Source: Hymenopus coronatus (Eukaryota > Arthropoda > Insecta > Mantodea > Hymenopodidae). From it: a stretch of 64,000 nt of DNA. The position numbers were made by a program, and so were the translations under genes. The DNA lies in NCBI GenBank assembly GCA_030762935.1, contig CM060881.1:96770001-96834000 (forward strand), written 5' to 3'. Position 1 is the stretch's first letter; every line of letters begins with the position of its first letter. The notes under the pieces are model-generated. The model saw nothing but the letters and a program-made list of their open reading frames with translations, was not told the DNA's origin and did not search any database. Of the stretch, positions 55,975-64,000 are shown one piece after another.

Positions 55975-56740
55975 ACTATTTTTACGTTCTGCTGTTCACA
56001 TAACTTACAGAGAAGAGATTGTATTTCACCCAAAATTGGATACGGAGATTTCAACTGAAATACAGGTTTTGAGGCTCCCTGAATTAAAACAAAACACAAT
56101 TTTAGAAAAAATGTCCGTGTGTGACTGTGGGCAACATAGCTCAAAAGCGATAACTTCCATAAACAACACATTTGGTATTTAAGTTCAATATCTCCCAAGG
56201 ATGCAAAATGAAGATTTCAAAAAAATATCCCCACCCCCAGTACCCTTTACATGGAAAAAAATTAGAACATTTTTACGTTCTCAAAAATGGATCTAATGAA
56301 TTTAAAGAAAACTATCGTATATTAAATATATTAGTGGCAAATGAAATGTATATTCTTCATTTTCTGGGAACAGTCTTTAAAAACCTCTTCATTCTGGAGG
56401 ACTTTTACAAGCTGTTTAAGCTAAGAGATAGACAAAAACTTATTACCAAAACTGCAGATCTCGTTAAAACATACAATTATATGTCATACAGTTATTTTCG
56501 TGGAGTTGACGTTTCTGAGATATTCCTTGTTATTGACCTCAGTTTTAAAATACTTAATCTTTTCTCATCCGGGGAATTGTCAGCTCTGGGCATGCAAATA
56601 AACGGATTCAAAGCCCATAGCGAAGTAATTTTAAAACTTTTGACTATCGCTTTAGCCTAGTCCCTTATTTCCCTTCTACCTCCAAGGAAGCGAGTAATAA
56701 AACCATTTCTGATAATATTTATCTCGATTATTATAGAACA
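55975..56740 (+). repeat. HT element cut at T end by SINE
   Basis: The H end lacks a proper hairpin (TACAGAGAAGAGATTGTATT). The body carries the longest HT-internal frame (162 codons, 56172-56660). It stops after TTATCTCGATTATTATAG, where the SINE begins. Confidence 0.75.
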
Positions 56741-57030
56741 GATAGGCCGAGGGTGAGTGGTTAGACCGCTGACTTCCCATCTAGGCGGCCCGGGTACGAT
56801 ACCTGGCGCCCGCAAGTTTGGCGGGTTTTCTCCGGGTCCTCCGGTTTTCCCCGCCACTCATTCCACCAATTGCAATCTCACCTTTCCAATCACCAATTTC
56901 GCTTACATTTCATATCATGCTCTTCCTCGTGTGCATGCCTGCCTGTTCCTGCAATTCCTTCATGTTCATGGTGCCATTGGTTTGAGCCCGCCTGGTCGGA
57001 ATCGGGATGGGTGAGTTCGGGGAATAAATT
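56741..57030 (+). mobile_element. tRNA-derived SINE (family F)
   Basis: GGGTGAGTGGTTAGACCGC (box A) and CGGGTACGATACCTGG (box B), then GGTTTTCTCCGGGTCCTCCG. It inserted at or near the T end of the preceding HT copy. Confidence 0.75.
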
Positions 57031-58061
57031 ATGTCTACTTTCACGTACCTTCAGCTCACTTTCATCCCTCTGCTGGTCTCTGGAGCATGAGATCTTGAAC
57101 GTCGTACTTCTCAGGGCGCGGTGCACATCCCGTTCACGTAAGCTGTAAGTTTATTTTGGGATTTGGGTTTTCCACATACAGAAACCGTGAACACTTACGA
57201 TTTCCAGTAATCGTTGTTTATTTTGATTCTTATTGAGACCGGCAGTCCGTTGCCAGGGCAGAGCCACACATTTAAGATCTATGTTTCTGGGCGAAACTCC
57301 GCGAATATAAAAATACTAGTTTCCATTTAGAAATGTTGTTACCGTAGTGTGGTGAACATGTTTTAAAACTGCACTTTTGTAAGCAGCCACTGCACACTGT
57401 CCTACATCTGCACTGTTCTGCCGAGTACTGCCCGGGACATTCATACAATATCCAGGTATGCAGGTATAACCCTGTTATTAACAGTCGATCACATCTGCAC
57501 CTGGCAAGGCGTAAAATTTGTAAAATTTAATTATATTAATTATTATCTTTGATTATTAGTTCTAGTTATTATCATGTTTTTCTGATTGATAAAAACGGGT
57601 TCAGGTTTCATGCCGTTGGCTCCCCGACAGGTTTCTGACCTCTAGGCATTAGTTTATAAGTCCTAGGGGGTGTCAGTCCTACAATTATGGGGAGGGTAAG
57701 CCGAATACGAAAGTATGGAGTAGACAGGAGAATATTTTTTTATAAATAATTTTTACGGAGACGTAAAGAACGGAACACATAAGCTTTTTACAAATGTTTT
57801 GTGACCCATGAGAGCAAAAAGTATTTCATATTAATAATGATTGCTGAAACATAAGTGTATTTATTGACATAACAATATCATATGTACATAGAATTTTAAC
57901 ATTCGCACGGGTCCACAGACCGTACGTGCTTTTGTAATACACACTAAAAAACAATATTAAAATAACATAAAATAATTAAGAGTAAACGGGAAAGTGGCGG
58001 AAGACAGCGAGAAGTGCGATCATAACCCCGGGTTTTAAGCAGCAGTTGGTCGCATTAGCAA
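57031..58061. other. Spacer, nothing recognised
   Basis: About 1 kb of mixed composition with no tRNA box, transposase motif or HT homology. Confidence 0.4.
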
Positions 58062-58312
58062 TTGGGCACAAGGCAAAAGCAGCAGCAACTGGGCACATAG
58101 ATCAAGCAACTAGCAAAATCGGTTTCAGGCACATGGTTTTTAAGAGAGGCATATAAGAGTTAATTGCTCATGGTCATGTTTATTATTGTGTTGAAAGTTT
58201 TTAAGACACTCGTAGCCAACTATGCGCATTTAAAGCACACTGCTTTCGGGGTATACCGCGTCGAGGTGATCTCTTACTGCGCGCCAAAAATTATATTTTT
58301 GTTATCTTATTT
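58062..58312 (-). repeat. Unknown repeat U2, copy 2
   Basis: It is the reverse counterpart of 30112-30365. Both contain a GCAACTGGGCACA/GCCCAACTGC-type block and a GTGATCT block. Its H-proximal neighbour is an HT copy about 30 bp to the right, which is not the case for copy 1. Confidence 0.65.
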
Positions 58313-58340
58313 ATTTTCATTCAGTAAGAACTTGTCAATT

Positions 58341-59214
58341 TACTTTTTCTATACGCACTATGTACATAGTGTATAGAGAAGGCATTGCACTCCACCAAAA
58401 AATTCGATACCGAGATTTCAACGGAAATATATGTTTTAGGGTCCCCTGTATCCAAAAAAAGCATTTTCACAAAAAGGTCCGTGTGTGTGTGTGTGAGTGT
58501 GTCCGTGTGTCTGTGAACACGATAACTCAAAAACGAAAAGTCGGTAAAATATCAAACTTGGTATTTAAGTTTGAGTATCTTCCAGGGATGCGACACAAAG
58601 ATTTTGAGAAACATCCCCCCACCCTAAACTACCCTTTACATAGAACACTTTTCGAAAATTTTGATTTTCTAAAATATGGCTCTAACGATTTTGATTAAAA
58701 TATCCTATATTAAAAATATTTACCTGACAAATAAAATGTATATTTTGAATTTTCTGGGAATAGCCTCTGAAGACTTCCTTATTCGGGGTCAATTTTACGG
58801 AATTTTGCATAACTGCTAAACCGTAAGAGATGGACAAAAACTTACTACGCAACAAATGTAGAGCACTTTAAAACACGCAATTGATGTTATACACATGTTT
58901 TCGTGGAGGTGATTTGGATTTTAGGTATTCCATGTTTTTGGTTTCAGCTATAAAAACTTATACTTTTCTCATACAGGAGTTTGTGAACTCGTGTCCATAC
59001 AAACAAAGGAACTTCAGTCACATAGCAACCATCTTTTAGCTTTCACTTTTACTTACGGTACTCCCTTATTTCGCTTCTTCTTACAATAAGGCAAGAAAAA
59101 AGACTATTTCTGCTAATTTGTTCTCGATTAGCAGGAAGTAAATAGAAGCTTAAGCTTTTTAAAAATAATTTATTGCAGAGATATAGAGAAAGTCATGTGA
59201 ATGTAACTCATCAT
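58341..59214 (+). mobile_element. HT element, best reference copy
   Basis: Order from the left: H end TACTTTTTCTATACGC; palindrome ACTATGTACATAGT with outer arms TCTATAC/GTATAGA (58347-58379); GGTCCCCTGTATCC; A run and AAAAAGGTCCGTG; (GT)n (58482-58502); AACTCAAAAACGAAAAG; TCCAGGGATGCGACAC; AAACTACCCTTTACAT; GGCTCTAACGATTTTG; TTTTCTGGGAATAGCC; TAAACCGTAAGAGATGG; T end ATAGAGAAAGTCATGTGAA. The terminal blocks TACTTT..TCTAT and ATAGAGAAAGT are inverted relative to each other. No full-length protein is encoded, and T- or A-rich DNA lies at both insertion edges. The overall plan fits a non-autonomous Helitron/Helentron-type element with the hairpin near its 3' end, but this is not proven. Confidence 0.88.
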
Positions 59215-59229
59215 ATGTTTTAAAATCTT

Positions 59230-59510
59230 AATCGTTCATTTGTATAGCCCCATTTAACTTCTACGGTCATATTGGGGGGGGGGGATTTTGTCTCTGTATT
59301 AACTGTAGGTTGTTCACATTAGATTATTCATTTTATATAATTAAATCACACGCACATATATTCTCGCAGTTATACTTCCTGACTCCGTGAGGGATAGGGA
59401 ATATTAGTGGTTAAAGAAAAATCCCCCACCCCAGCCAGGAATCGAACCCGGGACTACCGCGGGGAAAGTTAGCTTGCTGTCCACTCGACCGGGATGGACA
59501 ACGTTGATCC
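59230..59510 (-). mobile_element. tRNA-derived SINE (family A), minus strand
   Basis: Read in reverse, CCCGGTCGAGTGGACAGC (box A-like) and CCCGGGTTCGATTCCTGG (box B) lead to a tail with CAATATGACCGTAGAAGTT. A G run (59276-59286) interrupts it. Confidence 0.7.
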
Positions 59511-59739
59511 TTAATATTAGTGTCATTTTAATATAATTTTCTTATGCAATATTTCTGCAATTTTCTCAAACTGTCAATAGTCTTTTTTTTTTTAAAGAAA
59601 TAAGGTTTCTGAAGAGTTTTACTTTATATTAAACATAGCCTTAGATTTAGGGTCTTTGATTGTTAGTAGGAAATATATTGAGGAAAAAAAAAGTCTCCCT
59701 TAAATATTAAAATAGTCACATATTAATCTAAGCTTTCAC

Positions 59740-60090
59740 GGCCGGTGTCCACATTTTTATAATATAACATTTTCAGACTGTTATGCCGTAGTCTGTATGT
59801 TAAAATATTTCTACCTGGCGTTTCATCCCTGTCTGTGAGGAGCATCATCATTGGGTTGTGTTCAGATCGCTTCTCTGTCACTAACTAAATAAGTTGTAAA
59901 AGAACTACTATATTTACTCTTGGTGTGCGGAGTTAAGGGGACGGGTTCGGCTTTTGTTTGTATTCTGCATGGAGGTTTCGGAGGAAAGTATGAGAATCCA
60001 GGTTTGGTTTAGTTTGAATCCTTCGTCTTTATTAAAGTTGTTTGTAGTTTGTAGATTTCAATGGTTTCTCTGTATAAACGGGGATAATAA
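59740..60090 (-). pseudogene. Penelope-like element C-terminal remnant
   Basis: Read in reverse, RLYRETIEIYKLQ and TKDSN..TKPGF match the end of the GIY-YIG endonuclease region of Penelope-like elements (pattern RxxREAIEIxK, then a Leu-xx-Trp-like segment). The conserved-looking 3' stretch with GATGATGCTCCTCACAGAC and GATGAAACGCC follows. Stops and frame changes are present, and no RT part remains. Confidence 0.5.
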
Positions 60091-60279
60091 TGTTTACTCG
60101 TAGTTATAAAATATTTACTTCTACTTTATCTACTCCATTCGATGATCGTCCAACGACAAAACATGTGCACATGTGCATGTTTGTCCTAGGCGGCAGTTTC
60201 TTTTGTTCTGTTATGTGCGTGTTGACGCTTCGTTTTGTAGTGTCTATGTACACTTGTTCACATGTGCACGGGCTATTCT

Positions 60280-61115
60280 TACTTTCTCTACACGTACTGT
60301 GTAATTTTGGTTGGAATGCAATACCACCCAAAAATTCGATGTAGAGATTTCACTGGAAACACATGTTTTGAGGGTCCCTGAGTCCAAAAAAGCATTTTTA
60401 GAAAAAGGTCCGTGTGTCTGTGGACAGCATAACTCAAAACGTAAATACTGTTAAATACCAAAGATATATTAGATATTATAAGATATTTTTATGACAAACG
60501 TAATTTATATCTTGAATTTTCTGGGAATAAGCTCTGAAGATCTTCATTCTGGATGACTTTTATATAACTGGAAAACCGTAAGAGATAAACGAAAACTTAC
60601 GACACAAACAATGTAGATGTCATTTAAACATACAATTTATGTCATATACACTTTTTTTTAGAGTTAGCGTTTTCGAGATATTTCGGATGATTAGTTTCAA
60701 TTTTAAGTCACTTAAACTTTCTCAAACGGGAAGACATCTCTTTTCTCGTTGCTCGTTTGTTTACCGAAACCCAATTGCTTCACTACCGGCTTTTAAGGGA
60801 CGAGACTATCGCTTTAGCCTATGCAGTTCCTTATTTCCCTTCTACTTACAAGGAAGCTAGTAGGTAATATGAGTAATTCTGCTCAGTTTATCTTGATTAG
60901 CATGATGCAGATAACAGATTAATGTTTTAAATAAAAGGTTTGTGTACCGAAATGCTAGAGGACATAATGTGAATGGAACACGAGGAAGCTAGTAGGTAAT
61001 AAGACTAATTCTGCTAATGTTTATCTCAATTATCATTGAATACATAGAAGAATAAGCTTTTTAACACTAATTTGTTACAGAAGTGTAGAGAAAGGTATGC
61101 GAATTGAACGCATCA
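60280..61115 (+). mobile_element. HT element with duplicated T end
   Basis: The H end is TACTTTCTCTACACGTACTG with the hairpin's second arm lost. The body is deleted between AAATACCAAAG and ATATATTAG. The T-end segment occurs twice: GAGGAAGCTAGTAGG-type starts near 60850 and 60982, the first ending GTGAATGGAACACGAGG. Confidence 0.75.
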
Positions 61116-61142
61116 ATTGTTTTTCCTTCAGAAAAACAACAC

Positions 61143-61372
61143 TTTAAAACAACTTTCGTGTAAAAGGTAGTTTGGGGTGGAGGGACTTTGTTGAAAATCT
61201 TCGTGTTGCATCCTTGGAAGATGCAAAAGTCCAGGTTTAGTATTTAACGGTATCTTTTTCTAAAAATGATTTTTTTTTTTACATTCAGGGGATCTCAAAA
61301 CTCGACATATAATTTTTGGTGCAATATATTAGGTGTTTTTATCTACATGTACAGTACGTGTAGAGAAATTAA
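61143..61372 (-). repeat. HT element, H-end fragment
   Basis: GTTGCATCCTTGGAAGATGC, a deleted CA segment (CTTTTTCTAAAAATGA retained) and a short hairpin (ATGTACAGTACGTG) lead to TAGAGAAATTAATAAA. It lies opposite and close to the preceding copy's T end. Confidence 0.7.
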
Positions 61373-62483
61373 TAAAAATTTTAGAATAGCCTTAAATAGC
61401 AGTGTAGATATTTCACTGTTTGGTGACGCATAAACCATAAGTTGGCATTGAATTAGTAGATCTATTTTAGCTGAGCGTCAACGTTCTAAAATGCGTATAG
61501 TTCATGTGGTAATAGTGCACTTTTAACATGTGCTGTCTTCTAAGGTAAGGCATGATCGTAATATCAGATATTGAGAAAGAGAGAGAAAGAAGGGTGGAGT
61601 GAGTGGTGAGAAAGAGAGAGGCAAAGCGTAGTTAACGCAGTAACGCGGACAGAATTGCGGGTTCTGCTAATACAAGAATTAACTTGCAGAATAAGATAAA
61701 TATAAAAAGTTAGCTGAACTATTGTGATGATTTCGCCCAATAATCAAGGTTATACAGAATATCCCAGAATTCGACCACACAAATTGGCAGAACTGTATAT
61801 AGAGGGGTGGAAAATAAACAGTTTGAGATAGGGAACTTATGGGCTATTGGTTCTAAATTCTTTGCTACAACATAAAATGTATTAAGGGTTAGCACGCCAC
61901 TGATCAAACCGCAGTAGACCGTGACGTGAGCACCTGGATCTCGGAGCACCTAGATATAGTGGCATTATTTAGAGCTGAGGTTAGCCAGTGGGTATCGGCT
62001 TAAAATGTGGAGGAAGTTGAGCGTTTAAGCATTTATACATTTATTTTTATGTTATCTCCTTTTTTGCATTTTATAATAAGCTTTCCACATTTTGCTGCAT
62101 TACTCAGTATTATTCATTTGTACTGACAAATAAAATAAATGTAATGCACGATTAGCATGTAGGTGCTCTATTGTTCGTAAGTGCAAGGGAGCACTTTTCA
62201 ATAACAATTGTATTTAACATTTCTCCGTACCCCTCGAAGGAGTTACTAAAATACTGGTCATCACACAGTTTACAATTAACGAAACAATATTGTCATTTGT
62301 CAAATGAACTAAATAAAATGAAGTAAGAATGAACAACTTTCTCTGCAGTAAAAGAAGTACCTACATAAAATTAAGAACTACGTACTAGTCAGGAAAGTGT
62401 TCTACTTTTTATCTGTGCATGAAAGACAAATCGAAAGAGACTTCGAAAAATAATACAATATACGAAGCATAAAATACAACAGG
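61373..62483. other. Spacer with a GA-rich tract
   Basis: A purine-rich GAGAAAGAGAGAGAAAGAAG run lies at 61573-61621. No coding or repeat signature is seen. Confidence 0.4.
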
Positions 62484-62700
62484 TCACCAGAGAAACTTTT
62501 CGATATGGCGGCCTGCAACATCCCAGCAGAGATTGTACCTATGAAGAAATGAATCTCGCACTCTGTCAAAAATGCCAGAGTTGTTGTGAATCTCACCATA
62601 AGAAGCCAAAGTTCGTGTCAGCAATTGTTCATTTGATTCAACAGAAATATGGCCAGCCAGGCTCTTAAGCATGCGCAATGGTACCACGTGGCAACAAACA
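62484..62700 (-). pseudogene. Transposase C-terminal fragment (Tc1/DDE-type)
   Basis: A short frame ends RVRDSFLHRYNLCWDVAGRH, then IEKFLW, matching the C-terminal pattern R-V-R-D-S-F...R...C...G-x-H-x-E-x-L of a common insect DDE transposase class. The catalytic core is absent. Confidence 0.45.
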
Positions 62701-63249
62701 TCACATGAGCTCTTTAGTTCACAGCTTAGCAGTTTCGCACCTCACTGAAACAATTTATTTCCTTATACTTAATGTGTATACTTTTACAATATGAGCACAA
62801 CGTTTAGTAATTTATGGTATTGACAGTAGTCACGTGTAGGCATTAAACAAGATTTTCAGAAACAATGTCTCAAGGACCACGGTAATTCAAGTGGTTAAAA
62901 CGGCACAATATCTACATACGAATAAAATGAAATCGAATTTACGAATCCTAACAATAGCCCAAATTTGATTTTACTCCACCGCTAAAATCATTGGTCAGTT
63001 AATACGCTTTAAAGCACATATTGGATACATGTTTTCACCAAACCTAATTGTTTTATTTATTAATATGCGCAGGTTTCCCGATTATTACATCATTTGATAT
63101 TGAACGCTACAGACATCATTCACAGTCTTTTGAAAGTAATTTATACTGAAGAATTTATCGTTTTGGCTTCAGAAATGTAAACTAAGCATGTCAGTGCTAG
63201 TCTAATGGAGTATTCTTTGAGAAAAACAAGAAAATTAAAAAATTAAAAA
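62701..63249. other. Spacer, nothing recognised
   Basis: AT-rich with no supported feature. Confidence 0.4.
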
Positions 63250-64000
63250 ATCTGATGTGTACCATTCACATGACTTTCTCTATATCCCTGCAACAAGTTA
63301 TTATTAAAAAGCGTATACTTTTATTTACTCCACGCTTATCAGAAAAATTTAGCAGAAATAGTCTTATTACTTGCTTCCTTGTAAGTAGAAGCGAAATAAG
63401 GGGTTACCGTAGGTTAAGGTGATAGTCAAAAGCTGGTTGCTATGTGACTGAAGTTCCTTTGTTTGTATGGACACGAGTTCACAAAGTCCTGTATGAGAAA
63501 ACTGTTTTTTATAGCTTAAACCAAAAACAAGGAATATCTCAAAAACAATCAACTCCACGAAACAAATGTATACTACATAAATTATGTGTTTTAATATGCT
63601 CTGCATTTTTTGTCTAGTAAGTTTTTGTCTCTCTCTCTTATGGTTTAGCACTTATGCAAAATTCCGTAAAATTCACCGAGAATAAAGTAGTCTTCAGAGG
63701 CTATTCCCAGAAAATTCAAAATATACATTTTATTTGTCAGGTAAATATCTTTAACGTACGATATTTTAATCAGAATCGTTAGAGCCATTTTATAGAAAAT
63801 CAAAATTTTCGAAAAAAGTTCCATGTAAAGGGTAGTTTGGAGTGGGGGGATTTTTCTCAAAATCTTCGTGTCGTATCCCTGGAAGATACTAAACTTAAAT
63901 ACCAAGTTTGGTATTTTACCGACTTTTCGTTTTTGAGTTATCGTGTTCAAAGACATACGGACACACGGACCTTTTTCTGAAAATACTTGTTTTTGGATAC
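63250..64000 (-). mobile_element. HT element, well preserved, cut by window edge
   Basis: The T end is ATCTGATGTGTACCATTCAC. The body closely resembles the copies at 53884 and 58341, and the copy leaves the window inside the near-H A-rich block (TTTTTCTGAAAATAC). Two open frames of 94 and 103 codons lie on its reverse strand. Confidence 0.85.

Noticed and set aside
59790..59880. Hammerhead ribozyme on the minus strand (GATGA...GAAA-like spacing)
   Set aside because: The conserved CUGAUGA start is altered and I could not pair a third stem. Mentioned only as a check in the Penelope finding.
545..64000. Regular repeats as a CRISPR array
   Set aside because: The repeats are long, dispersed, in both orientations and lack short regular spacers. 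The window is eukaryotic.

Overview
The window looks like intergenic, repeat-dominated DNA from a large, AT-rich animal genome, most likely an arthropod (insect). The support is eukaryotic tRNA genes with internal promoters, many tRNA-derived SINEs, remnants of Jockey/CR1-like and RTE-like LINEs, Penelope, mariner/Tc1-type and MULE-type elements, and abundant microsatellites. No intact host protein-coding gene is visible. Nearly all open frames are short and fall inside repeats. The species is not determinable from the sequence alone; a cockroach- or termite-like genome is only a guess.

The dominant feature, roughly a third of the window, is one interspersed family that I do not recognise. 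I call it the HT element. A full copy is about 740-890 bp. Its H end (hairpin) starts near TACTTTCTCTA and carries a long palindrome centred on ACTATGTACATAGT, then about 100 bp ending in an A-rich stretch and AGAAAAAGGTCCG. A variable GT-rich (microsatellite-prone) segment follows, then about 600 bp of conserved AT-rich body, and finally the T end, GTAGAGAAAGTCATGTG plus GGAACACATCAG. The block GTAGAGAAAGT is inverted between the two ends. In the feature list, strand + means the H end is at the left. About 40 copies or fragments occur in both orientations. Several form head-to-tail arrays whose inner units lack the hairpin module. The structure resembles non-autonomous Helitron/Helentron elements, but that assignment is inference.

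Layout: 0-4.3 kb HT copies and a SINE; 4.6-6.6 kb a 5'-truncated, frameshifted LINE; 6.8-16 kb HT copies, a three-unit HT array and SINEs; 16.1-20.4 kb a minus-strand tRNA-Ser cluster interleaved with HT elements (one intact TGA gene, one intact CGA gene, a damaged TGA copy, pseudogenes) and a 50-bp perfect palindrome; 21-27 kb HT copies and an inverted SINE pair; 27.8-28.9 kb a decayed MULE-type transposase; 30-33 kb an unknown repeat, a 235-bp tandem duplication and an RTE-like LINE with an inverted, mariner-flanked internal piece; 33-43.5 kb sparse sequence with HT copies and SINEs; 44.6-50.3 kb a tRNA-Met(CAT) cassette duplicated as a large inverted repeat around a 195-bp minisatellite, with a third copy nearby; 50.7-64 kb further HT copies, LINE, Penelope and Tc1-type remnants, two more tRNA-Met loci and SINEs.

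The intact tRNA-Ser and tRNA-Met genes are the only features likely to be functional for the host. They appear to have multiplied by local segmental duplication together with neighbouring repeats.
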